Of a stretch of 8,149 nt of DNA, positions 1 to 4,925 are shown in pieces; the stretch's first letter is position 1, and each line of letters opens with the position of its first letter. This DNA comes from JBDRLV01 sp043812755 (lineage in GTDB: Bacteria; Patescibacteriota; Patescibacteriia; UBA9934; GWF2-40-263). Location of the stretch: NCBI GenBank assembly GCA_043812755.1, contig JBDRLV010000074.1:1-8149 (forward strand), in the 5' to 3' direction. Under the pieces are notes generated by a model that was given only the letters and a program-made list of their open reading frames with translations, did no database searches and was not told the origin of the DNA. A program made the position numbers and the translations under genes.

Positions 1-560
1 TCAACAATCTCCTCTTGTATTGCCTGCTCAACCATTTCAATATCAAGTTTGTCACTATTCAATTGGCCATTTATTGCACTATTTGAATTTAGCTCCCATA
101 TAGAAAAATTCAAGAATGCAGCAAAAGTTACCCATAACAAATACGGAACAAACAACAATGTAGCTTTGCGGTCAATTTTTTCAAACAAAAACATAAGAGC
201 AATGATCATTAACCACAACACAATTATAACCAAAAATGCTTTTCCAATATCATGCAACCCAAAAAACACAACAGACCACATTGCGTTCACAAACAAATGA
301 ATCAAAAACATTACAAAAACTATTCTGGAAAACTTATCTTTTTTCCATTTTTGCCACACAAGATACAGGGCGATTCCAATCATGATATATAAAATTGTCC
401 ATACTGGACCAAACACCCAATTTGGTGGATTAAAAACTGGTTTTTGCAAAGTAGCATACCAAGTATTGATATTGCCCGCGTTGGCAAATGAACCCACAAC
501 TCCTGCGCACAAACAGATAAATATTGATGCAACAAATTTGGGGATTTGAGTAATTTTCAT
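1..560 (-). CDS. TspO/MBR family membrane protein (partial, 3' end off window)
   Basis: The minus-strand frame stays open from ATG at 558-560 to the window edge (186 codons seen). It encodes a polytopic membrane protein of the TspO/MBR (translocator protein, tryptophan-rich sensory protein) family, which binds porphyrins and hydrophobic ligands and is linked to stress responses. Family hallmarks are in order: TM1 (IFVCLCAGVVGSFAN), WYATLQKP, then FNPPNWVFGPVWTILY leading into TM2, NAVWSVVFFG in TM3, a fourth hydrophobic stretch, and PYLLWVTFAAFLNSSIWELN in TM5. After this last family motif about 28 further polar, acidic residues are seen (to QEEIV), a tail longer than usual for the family. 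A possible alternative start lies 18 bases upstream (ATG 576-578), preceded by a G-rich Shine-Dalgarno-like run at 587-592. I prefer 560 because a candidate promoter predicts transcription starting almost on it. Family assignment is confident; ligand and role are not known. Confidence 0.88.
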   Translation of the reverse strand, partial: MKITQIPKFVASIFICLCAGVVGSFANAGNINTWYATLQKPVFNPPNWVFGPVWTILYIMIGIALYLVWQKWKKDKFSRIVFVMFLIHLFVNAMWSVVFFGLHDIGKAFLVIIVLWLMIIALMFLFEKIDRKATLLFVPYLLWVTFAAFLNFSIWELNSNSAINGQLNSDKLDIEMVEQAIQEEIV

Positions 561-568
561 ACAAAGAT

Positions 569-597
569 AGTTTAGCATTGATTTATCCCCCTGTCAT
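569..597 (-). promoter_or_regulatory. Candidate promoter for the TspO-like gene
   Basis: On the minus strand ATGACA (592-597) is followed by a 17-base spacer ending in TGC and by TAAACT (569-574), a 4/6 match to the minus-10 consensus with an extended TGn. Transcription would begin near 561-563, only 1-3 bases before ATG 560, so the mRNA would be leaderless. The minus-35 lies in the TGTCATGCCGG edge of the neighbouring repeat. This is inferred from sequence only. Confidence 0.4.
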
Positions 598-598
598 G

Positions 599-636
599 CC
601 GGCAACCCCCCTTAATCCCCCCTTGGGAAGGGGGGA
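599..636 (+). repeat. C-rich interspersed repeat, copy 1 (hairpin-forming)
   Basis: The sequence reads GGCAACCCCCC, a short spacer, then a perfect 8-bp stem CCCCCCTT/AAGGGGGG (617-624 and 628-635) around a GGG loop. A second copy in the opposite orientation lies at 4807-4841, sharing GGCAACCCCC and CCCCCTTGGGAAGGGGG. The copies sit in intergenic DNA near terminators, as expected of a dispersed non-coding repeat. No coding capacity is seen. Confidence 0.7.
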
Positions 637-640
637 GAAC

Positions 641-674
641 GAATACAAAAGGGCCGGGCTATTAAGCCCGGCCC
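641..674 (-). terminator. Intrinsic terminator of the htrA-type gene
   Basis: A perfect 10-bp G/C-rich stem, GGGCCGGGCT (651-660) pairing with AGCCCGGCCC (665-674) around an ATTA loop, is followed on the minus strand by TTTTGTATT. It begins 15 bases after the protease stop codon (689-691). Confidence 0.9.
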
Positions 675-688
675 ACATATATCAAGTT

Positions 689-1987
689 TTATTGTGGTCG
701 TTCAGTGAGTGCTACCTTTAATTCGATTTCTTCGCCCTTGTGATAAACCTTTAGAGTAATCTCATCGCCAACGCTCATCTTTCGAATCATTGAAGCAAGT
801 TGTGTGTCTGCATCCAGCTTTTTACTATTTATCTCAAGAATAATATCATTTTCAACAAGTCCTGCTAGATCTGCTGGAGAACCTGGAATTACTGCTAAGT
901 CCATTTGATTTTCACCTCGCAAAACAAGCGCACCATACTCATAGGGCAAACTGTTCTTTTGAGCAACCTCTGCGTTTATCTGCATGTAGCGCACGCCTAA
1001 ATATGGACGTACAACTCTGCCATGTTCTTTAATCATTTCCACAACAGGTTTTACAGCGTTTGAAGGAAGAGCAAAACCAATATTTTCAGAACCCATTGCA
1101 ACTGCAACATTCACTCCAACCACCTCACCTTTCATGTTGAGAAGTGGGCCACCTGAATTGCCAGGGTTAATTGCAGCATCAGTTTGAATAACATTCTCAA
1201 GTGCCTCGCTGAATCCAATCCCATTGCCTGCTGTGATTGATCGCGACAGCCCTGACACAATGCCAACTGAAACTGAGTTATTAAACTCAGCAAGTGCATT
1301 TCCAATTGCAATAACTCGCTCACCAAGACGCAGTTTATCAGAATCTCCAAACGCAAGATGTTCAAGGCCTGTTGCCTCAATTTTGATAAGAGCAATGTCT
1401 AAAACATCATCGCGCGCAATAACTAATGCATCATAACTTTCTCCTGAAAGTAAATAGACTTTATACTGTGCATCATCACTTAGAACAACATGGGCATTTG
1501 TGACAATATAACCATCAGCCGAGATAATAAATCCAGACCCACCACCGACTTCTTTCTGCTGAGTACCATTCTGACGATACCGAGGAATCTGAAATTGGAA
1601 CGGACTGTTGCCCCCAAAAAAGTCCTTAAACGGATCTTCATAATACTGCTCCATCACTGGAACATCCTGAAAAATAGCAATCGACACTACAGCTGGATTT
1701 ACTTGCTCTACAATGTCGCTAATATCAGGTGGTGTAAGAGGAATAACCTCAGATGCGTTATTTTCTTCCACAGGTTCAAGCTCTTGTTCCTGATCGTTAA
1801 CAGCAATGGTGGCACCACCCACATTTTGCTCAGGTTGTAGATTCAACGACACCCCAAGTGGTTGATATGTAATTATTGCAAAAAGCGCCACAATCACAAT
1901 CACTCCCCCTGCAACCCCTCCAATAATGCCACTTTTATAGTTTGTTAAATTATTTGGTTTATTGTTTGGTATATTTGCATTTAACAT
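689..1987 (-). CDS. HtrA/DegP-type membrane-anchored serine protease with PDZ domain
   Basis: This is an S1C-family trypsin-like serine protease of protein quality control, acting outside the cytoplasmic membrane. Numbered from ATG 1985-1987 the protein has 432 residues: a short polar N-terminus, one transmembrane anchor (about 19-41, GIIGGVAGGVIVIVALFAII), a low-complexity acidic linker (about 60-85), the protease domain (about 90-320) and one C-terminal PDZ domain (about 327-427, with YLGV and GSPA). The catalytic triad is complete: His166 in VTNAHVV, Asp197 in DVLDIALIKI and Ser278 in INPGNSGGPL. Length and the single PDZ match the DegS/HtrA-like class common in Gram-positive bacteria and CPR. 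The frame could extend upstream to a TTG near 2116, but that adds 43 residues of unlikely sequence before the anchor. No Shine-Dalgarno is visible before the ATG. I found no convincing promoter. It is divergent from the PaaX-like gene and has its own terminator. Confidence 0.93.
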   Translation of the reverse strand: MLNANIPNNKPNNLTNYKSGIIGGVAGGVIVIVALFAIITYQPLGVSLNLQPEQNVGGATIAVNDQEQELEPVEENNASEVIPLTPPDISDIVEQVNPAVVSIAIFQDVPVMEQYYEDPFKDFFGGNSPFQFQIPRYRQNGTQQKEVGGGSGFIISADGYIVTNAHVVLSDDAQYKVYLLSGESYDALVIARDDVLDIALIKIEATGLEHLAFGDSDKLRLGERVIAIGNALAEFNNSVSVGIVSGLSRSITAGNGIGFSEALENVIQTDAAINPGNSGGPLLNMKGEVVGVNVAVAMGSENIGFALPSNAVKPVVEMIKEHGRVVRPYLGVRYMQINAEVAQKNSLPYEYGALVLRGENQMDLAVIPGSPADLAGLVENDIILEINSKKLDADTQLASMIRKMSVGDEITLKVYHKGEEIELKVALTERPQ

Positions 1988-2060
1988 ATGTTTAATAATT
2001 ACTTGAGTCTTTATTTTATAAAATTCTGTAGATAAAGGAAAGTGTGGTTGTAAATTATCC

Positions 2061-2089
2061 TTGACATGGTGCTGAAAACATGATGTATT
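2061..2089 (+). promoter_or_regulatory. Candidate promoter for the PaaX-like gene
   Basis: A perfect TTGACA (2061-2066), a 17-base spacer ending in TGA (extended minus-10), and TGTATT (2084-2089, 4/6). Predicted start is near 2096, giving a leader of about 85 bases that includes the hairpin at 2105-2132 and both palindromes. Confidence 0.5.
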
Positions 2090-2104
2090 AATTATATAAC
2101 TAAT

Positions 2105-2132
2105 GACCCCTGACAACGACGGGGTCTTTTTT
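2105..2132 (+). terminator. Terminator-like hairpin inside the leader of the PaaX-like gene
   Basis: GACCCC (2105-2110) pairs with GGGGTC (2121-2126) around a 10-base loop and is followed by a T run (2127-2132) and GTTT. It points along the plus strand, but the only plus-strand gene it can act on starts downstream at 2181. It could be an attenuator, a 5' stabilising hairpin, or a stop for antisense transcription from within htrA. The loop carries GACAA (2112-2116), which could pair with TTGTC at 2148-2152 or 2168-2172. Confidence 0.6.
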
Positions 2133-2138
2133 GTTTAA

Positions 2139-2174
2139 CCGACAAACTTGTCCCACCTGAGCCAAATTTGTCGG
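2139..2174 (+). promoter_or_regulatory. Tandem palindromic operators upstream of the PaaX-like gene
   Basis: Two 12-base sites, GACAAACTTGTC (2141-2152) and GCCAAATTTGTC (2161-2172), are 10/12 identical. Each differs by one base from the perfect palindrome GACAAATTTGTC. Their centres are 20 bp apart, about two helical turns. The outer half sites CCGACAAA (2139-2146) and TTTGTCGG (2167-2174) are exact inverted repeats, so the whole block can also fold as a stem with 11 of 12 pairs. Its 3' arm reaches into the GGAAG before the start codon. Either autoregulatory operators or a translation-blocking hairpin would fit. Confidence 0.6.
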
Positions 2175-2180
2175 AAGTAT

Positions 2181-2651
2181 ATGCAAACACCATTATCAGC
2201 CAACAAAAAACCTGGTACCCTCTTCAGAAAACTCATAAAAAAACTAGGGTGTTCATTCACACCAGAATTCACGCCACTGGAGACACTTTATGATTGGGAA
2301 GAAAAACGAACGCTTTTCAGACTTGAAAACTCAGGATTCATAATACTTGAATATATAAATTGTGTTCTGCACTTCAAACTCACGACCAAAGGCATAATCG
2401 AAAGCCTTCTTGTCACAATTTTTGAAACAAAAGAAAACCTCGCTGAAGAGCAATTGTGTTTTATTAGCTTTGACATTCCCATGGTCATAAACAGTGCGAG
2501 GAAAAAACTTCGACAATTTTTAAAAAAAGCAGGATTTAAACAAATTCATCAAAGCCTATGGGCCACAACTAAAAATATCATCCAAGAACTGGAAGCTATA
2601 CTTGAAATGTTCAATTATGATGAATACATTCGTATATTTGTAGGAAAATGA
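2181..2651 (+). CDS. PaaX/Cas2-fold regulator-like protein
   Basis: The protein has 156 residues from ATG 2181. A lysine-rich N-terminus (LFRKLIKKLG) leads to a winged-helix-like segment (about 29-79, LYDWEEKRTLFRLENSGFI then HFKLTTKG). The C-terminal half (about 92-155) has the ferredoxin-like pattern of the PaaX C-terminal/Cas2 fold: strand LCFISFDIP with an Asp at about 98, helix NSARKKLRQFLKKAGF, strand QIHQSLWAT, a second helix, and strand YIRIFVG. PaaX proteins are dimeric transcriptional repressors, and stand-alone genes of this type are frequent in CPR genomes. No CRISPR or phenylacetate gene is nearby, so a regulator is more likely than a CRISPR adaptation nuclease. A TTG at 2148 would add 11 residues but has no ribosome site and overlaps the palindromes; ATG 2181 has GGAAG 3 bases upstream (short spacing). 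The gene is A/T-rich (bases 2581-2640 hold 18 G/C by my count). It is divergent from the protease gene. Confidence 0.65.
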   Translation: MQTPLSANKKPGTLFRKLIKKLGCSFTPEFTPLETLYDWEEKRTLFRLENSGFIILEYINCVLHFKLTTKGIIESLLVTIFETKENLAEEQLCFISFDIPMVINSARKKLRQFLKKAGFKQIHQSLWATTKNIIQELEAILEMFNYDEYIRIFVGK

Positions 2652-2671
2652 AATCTTTGCACTACACAACA

Positions 2672-2700
2672 TTGACAAAGCTATAATTTTCTGCTAATAT
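2672..2700 (+). promoter_or_regulatory. Promoter of the small-ORF/85-residue protein unit
   Basis: TTGACA (2672-2677), a 17-base spacer ending in TGC (extended minus-10), and TAATAT (2695-2700). Start is expected near 2707, giving a leader of about 70 bases. It begins just after the stop of the preceding gene. Confidence 0.6.
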
Positions 2701-2703
2701 CCA

Positions 2704-2776
2704 CATCTGATCTTTTCAACAACGCATCTGAACAGGTGTGGCCCGACCCACGGGTTTTTCTCTGAACGGAGGGGAA
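2704..2776 (+). promoter_or_regulatory. Structured leader with repeats and a terminator-like hairpin
   Basis: CATCTGA occurs at 2704-2710 and again at 2725-2731 (21 bp apart), and TCTGAAC occurs at 2727-2733 and 2761-2767. A small stem CCCG/CGGG (2742-2745 and 2751-2754) is followed by TTTTT (2755-2759). It competes with an alternative stem GTGG/CCAC (2738-2741 and 2748-2751). A very strong Shine-Dalgarno GGAGG (2768-2772) follows. The stems are only 4 bp, so any switching is speculative. Confidence 0.3.
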
Positions 2777-2932
2777 ATGACTGCCTAGCTACAAATCGGA
2801 AACTACTACGAGTACGAGCACAACGAACACGGATACACTGGATGGTACCGATGTGTGGGCGGACGTCTTGCAGACGGCCGCTGGCCACAGTGGCACAGTC
2901 AAACCGGCGCAACCAGATACTCTCACGTATAG
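2777..2932 (+). pseudogene. Small Trp/Tyr/His-rich ORF interrupted by UAG at codon 4
   Basis: The frame starts at ATG 2777 behind GGAGG (4-base spacing), reads M-T-A, then TAG (2786-2788), then stays open for 47 codons to TAG at 2930-2932. The product after the first stop begins LQIGNYYEYEHNEHGYTGW and ends ATRYSHV. It does not look like a shadow frame: all six Tyr codons are TAC, all four His codons CAC and both Asn codons AAC, with Gly/Trp spacing typical of a folded small protein. The second TAG abuts the AGGAG of the next gene. If both TAGs were read as sense, the frame would end at TGA 2942-2944, overlapping the next ATG as ATGA. Possibilities are a recent nonsense mutation, a sequencing error, readthrough, or a three-codon minigene followed by chance open frame. 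I do not recognise the family. Confidence 0.4.
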
Positions 2933-2940
2933 GAGATCGC

Positions 2941-3198
2941 ATGAGCGTACGAAACGCTACTAAAGAAGACATGGCCAAAAAAGTTGCCAAGGCACAAGTC
3001 GTACCAGCTCCAGGCAACTTCGTGAGCCCTGAAAAAGCAAAAGTCTTTGTCACCTTTGAAGGCGATGAGGATGAAAAACTCCTTTTTGAATTCTTTGATG
3101 ACGAGCTGAGCTTTGCTGCTAATGAGTTTGTTGGCAAAACAGGTCAGCAATGTTTGGACCTGTTCCACAAAAAGGATGTTGCCTACCTACAATCTTAA
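2941..3198 (+). CDS. Small acidic protein of unknown function (85 aa)
   Basis: Start ATG 2941 is supported by AGGAG (2931-2935) at 5-base spacing; the open frame upstream of it is Arg-rich and not credible. The 85-residue protein has a basic N-terminus (about 1-20, with KEDMAKKVAKAQ), a Pro/Gly hinge (VPAPGNFVSPEK), then a compact domain: strand KVFVTFEGD, acidic turn DEDEK, LLFEFFDDELSFAANEFVG, a short helix (QQCLDLFHKK) and strand VAYLQS at the end. There is no signal peptide or membrane segment, so it is probably cytoplasmic. It shares promoter and terminator with the interrupted small frame just upstream, which suggests a two-gene operon. I do not recognise the family and assign no function. 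Confidence 0.75.
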   Translation: MSVRNATKEDMAKKVAKAQVVPAPGNFVSPEKAKVFVTFEGDEDEKLLFEFFDDELSFAANEFVGKTGQQCLDLFHKKDVAYLQS

Positions 3199-3199
3199 T

Positions 3200-3236
3200 C
3201 CGTGCAAATCTGACTATCAGAGGCGCGCGGTTTTTT
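3200..3236 (+). terminator. Intrinsic terminator of the 85-aa gene
   Basis: Outer stem CCGTGC/GCGCGG (3200-3205 and 3225-3230, one G-T pair) encloses a perfect inner stem TCTGA/TCAGA with a CTA loop (3209-3221), followed by six T (3231-3236). It begins 2 bases after the stop codon. Confidence 0.88.
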
Positions 3237-3270
3237 AATTCAAAAATCCTGACTCATTAAGATCCATTAA

Positions 3271-3299
3271 TTGACATTTTCTCAAATTTTGCATAGGAT
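3271..3299 (+). promoter_or_regulatory. Promoter of the phosphohexomutase gene
   Basis: TTGACA (3271-3276), a 17-base spacer and TAGGAT (3294-3299). The expected start near 3306 leaves a leader of about 32 bases carrying GGAGG (3328-3332) 5 bases before ATG 3338. Confidence 0.6.
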
Positions 3300-3337
3300 A
3301 ATCTCACGCTCTTTTCAAGAACCTCACGGAGGAAGCA

Positions 3338-4771
3338 ATGAAAGTCCTGCACGCTGGAACATCCGGATTTAGAGGGGTTGTAAACACTGAAATCACACCA
3401 GAACATGCATTGCGCATTGGTAAAATTTATACATCAATTGTTGCTGAAGGTATTAGCTGTCCACCACGCATGGCAATTGGTCACGACAACCGCGCTGGTG
3501 CGCAAATGCTTGCCCAAGCAGCTAGTGCAGGTGCACTAAGCATGGGCGCTCAGGTTCTGGTTGTTGGAAACATTACAACAGGGTTCTTTTCACACATCCT
3601 GACTTTGCAAAAATGTGATGGAGCAATCTTTATCACAGGCTCTCACATGCCTGCTAATCGTATTGGAATCATTCCACTAAATGCTGATGGAACATACTGC
3701 ACACCTGAAGTAACAGATCTGATTACAACTTCATTTGCACGCAAAATTGCGCCAGAAGGTGTCCAGTTTTTAAATCTGCAAACAGCTTCGCAGATTACAG
3801 TTCGCGACCTCACAAACCCATACTTGAGCTTTTTGTTTGAAGCCTTGCCAACTCGCTTGGCACAGATTCAAAAAAATCTCGAACAGTTGACAGAGGGCGT
3901 CAACTTAAAAGTACTGGTTGATTGCGTCAATGGTCCTGCGAGTCTTGTTGCAAAAGAAGCTCTTGAGATAATGGGGTGCAAGGTAACCTTGCTACACAGG
4001 GAAATGAAACCTGTTCCTGACAGACCCAGCCAGTGCACTGCTGAAAATTGCACTAAAGCTTCGCAGATTGTACGCGAACAAGGGTTTGCGCTTGGAGTGT
4101 GTTTTGACACAGATGCTGATCGATCGCTTTTCATTGATGAAAATGGAAATGTGCTTGATGATGATGTTGTTGGAGCAATTTTTGCCAAAGCAACTCTTCA
4201 AGCTGGCGATGCGTGCGTCACGCCTGTGAACGCAGGCCCTTTGATCACGGAGATTTGCGAATCCCTTGGTGCATCAGTGCACCACTGCAGGATTGGCCAA
4301 CCAAGCACAGGCAAAGCAATCAAAGAAGTTGATGCAGTATTTGCTTATGAAGCAGCTGCAGGTAAATTCTGCTGGCCACGCCAGATGATGTGGTATGACG
4401 GCGTTTACGCTGCCATGCGCATGGTAGAAATCATGGCGACAAGGCAGATGAAGCTCTCAGAGCTTGTAGCCGAGTTTCCAAAGTTCTATCGCGATGACCT
4501 CAAGGTTGAACTGCCAGAGGATATTGATCGCGAAGCGCTTGCAGTAAAAACATTTGGGTTTGCACGCGAGCGATATGCTGACAACATCACAGCTGAATTC
4601 ACTATGGACGGCTTGCGCTTGAATCTAACAGATGGCGCAGTACTGATCATGCGCTTGAGCGGAACAGAACCGCTTGCGCGAGTCTCTGGAATCTCAAAAG
4701 ATGAAGGCAGAGCATTCAAAGTCGCTACAGTTGGCCAAAGTATTTGGCAACGCGCTGCAACAGAAATCTAA
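3338..4771 (+). CDS. Phosphomannomutase/phosphoglucomutase superfamily protein
   Basis: This is an alpha-D-phosphohexomutase that interconverts hexose-6-phosphate and hexose-1-phosphate in the cytoplasm, supplying sugar-nucleotide synthesis. Of 477 residues (usual family length), all four signature regions are visible: N-terminal GTSGFRG (7-13); the phosphoserine loop as TGSHMPANRIG with Ser102; the metal site DTDADR (257-262); the sugar-recognition loop as YEAAAGKF (337-344); and the C-terminal phosphate-binding RLSGTEPLAR (439-448). Two loops differ from the usual forms: SHMP instead of SHNP after the catalytic serine, and EAAAGKF instead of the common GEMSGH. The exact sugar (mannose, glucose or glucosamine) therefore cannot be set from sequence. 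The start has an ideal Shine-Dalgarno. The gene stands alone between its own promoter and terminator and converges on the Rossmann-protein gene. Confidence 0.9.
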   Translation: MKVLHAGTSGFRGVVNTEITPEHALRIGKIYTSIVAEGISCPPRMAIGHDNRAGAQMLAQAASAGALSMGAQVLVVGNITTGFFSHILTLQKCDGAIFITGSHMPANRIGIIPLNADGTYCTPEVTDLITTSFARKIAPEGVQFLNLQTASQITVRDLTNPYLSFLFEALPTRLAQIQKNLEQLTEGVNLKVLVDCVNGPASLVAKEALEIMGCKVTLLHREMKPVPDRPSQCTAENCTKASQIVREQGFALGVCFDTDADRSLFIDENGNVLDDDVVGAIFAKATLQAGDACVTPVNAGPLITEICESLGASVHHCRIGQPSTGKAIKEVDAVFAYEAAAGKFCWPRQMMWYDGVYAAMRMVEIMATRQMKLSELVAEFPKFYRDDLKVELPEDIDREALAVKTFGFARERYADNITAEFTMDGLRLNLTDGAVLIMRLSGTEPLARVSGISKDEGRAFKVATVGQSIWQRAATEI

Positions 4772-4776
4772 CACTC

Positions 4777-4799
4777 ACCCTGCTAAAGCGGGGTTTTTT
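4777..4799 (+). terminator. Intrinsic terminator of the phosphohexomutase gene
   Basis: Stem ACCCTGC/GCGGGGT (4777-4783 and 4788-4794, one T-G pair) around a TAAA loop, followed by a T run to 4799. It starts 5 bases after the stop codon. Confidence 0.85.
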
Positions 4800-4806
4800 G
4801 TTTTTG

Positions 4807-4841
4807 TCCCCCTTCCCAAGGGGGACCACAGGGGGTTGCCG
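4807..4841 (-). repeat. C-rich interspersed repeat, copy 2 (inverted)
   Basis: Read on the minus strand it begins CGGCAACCCCC and contains CCCCCTTGGGAAGGGGG, the same core as the copy at 599-636 but in opposite orientation. Its own stem is 7 bp (4808-4814 with 4818-4824). It fills the gap between two convergent terminators. Confidence 0.7.
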
Positions 4842-4843
4842 AT

Positions 4844-4873
4844 AAAAAAACCGCAAGCATTACACTTGCGGTT
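4844..4873 (-). terminator. Intrinsic terminator of the 597-aa Rossmann protein gene
   Basis: A perfect 9-bp stem AACCGCAAG/CTTGCGGTT (4849-4857 and 4865-4873) has a 7-base loop. On the minus strand it runs into seven T (complement of 4844-4850, sharing the last two with the stem). It lies about 50 bases past the stop codon. Confidence 0.9.
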
Positions 4874-4877
4874 CGCT

Positions 4878-4910
4878 GTCATTGCGAGGAACGCAGTGAC
4901 GAAGCAATCT
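4878..4910 (+). repeat. GTCATTGCGAGG-type interspersed repeat
   Basis: The segment begins GTCATTGCGAGGAACGCAG and ends GACGAAGCAATCT, with short terminal inverted arms ATTGC/GCAAT (4881-4885 and 4904-4908). I recognise this motif as a non-coding repeat found in intergenic DNA of many unrelated bacteria. Here it falls in the 3' untranslated region of the minus-strand gene, between its stop and its terminator. Confidence 0.6.
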
Positions 4911-4925
4911 TCTTGAAATGAACGT

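Noticed and set aside
1490..1840. Plus-strand 116-codon frame within the protease gene
   Set aside because: Opposite the conserved HtrA protease domain and linker; no initiation signal.
1988..2116. 43-residue N-terminal extension of the protease from a TTG start
   Set aside because: No ribosome site, sequence unlike an HtrA N-terminus, and the predicted anchor sits at a normal distance from ATG 1987.
2091..2116. Minus-strand TATAAT (2091-2096) with TTGTCA (2111-2116) as htrA promoter
   Set aside because: The spacer is only 14 bp and no TGn element is present, so I do not call it, although the TATAAT itself is perfect.
2181..2651. Genuine CRISPR adaptation Cas2
   Set aside because: No repeat-spacer array or cas genes in the window, and the N-terminal winged-helix-like part is not found in Cas2.
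2842..2940. N-terminal extension of the 85-aa protein to ATG 2842
   Set aside because: The added residues are Arg-rich and frame-shadow-like, whereas ATG 2941 has an ideally spaced AGGAG.
2694..3137. Minus-strand 147-codon frame opposite the 85-aa gene
   Set aside because: Ser/Arg-rich low-complexity shadow of the real plus-strand frames; no start signals.
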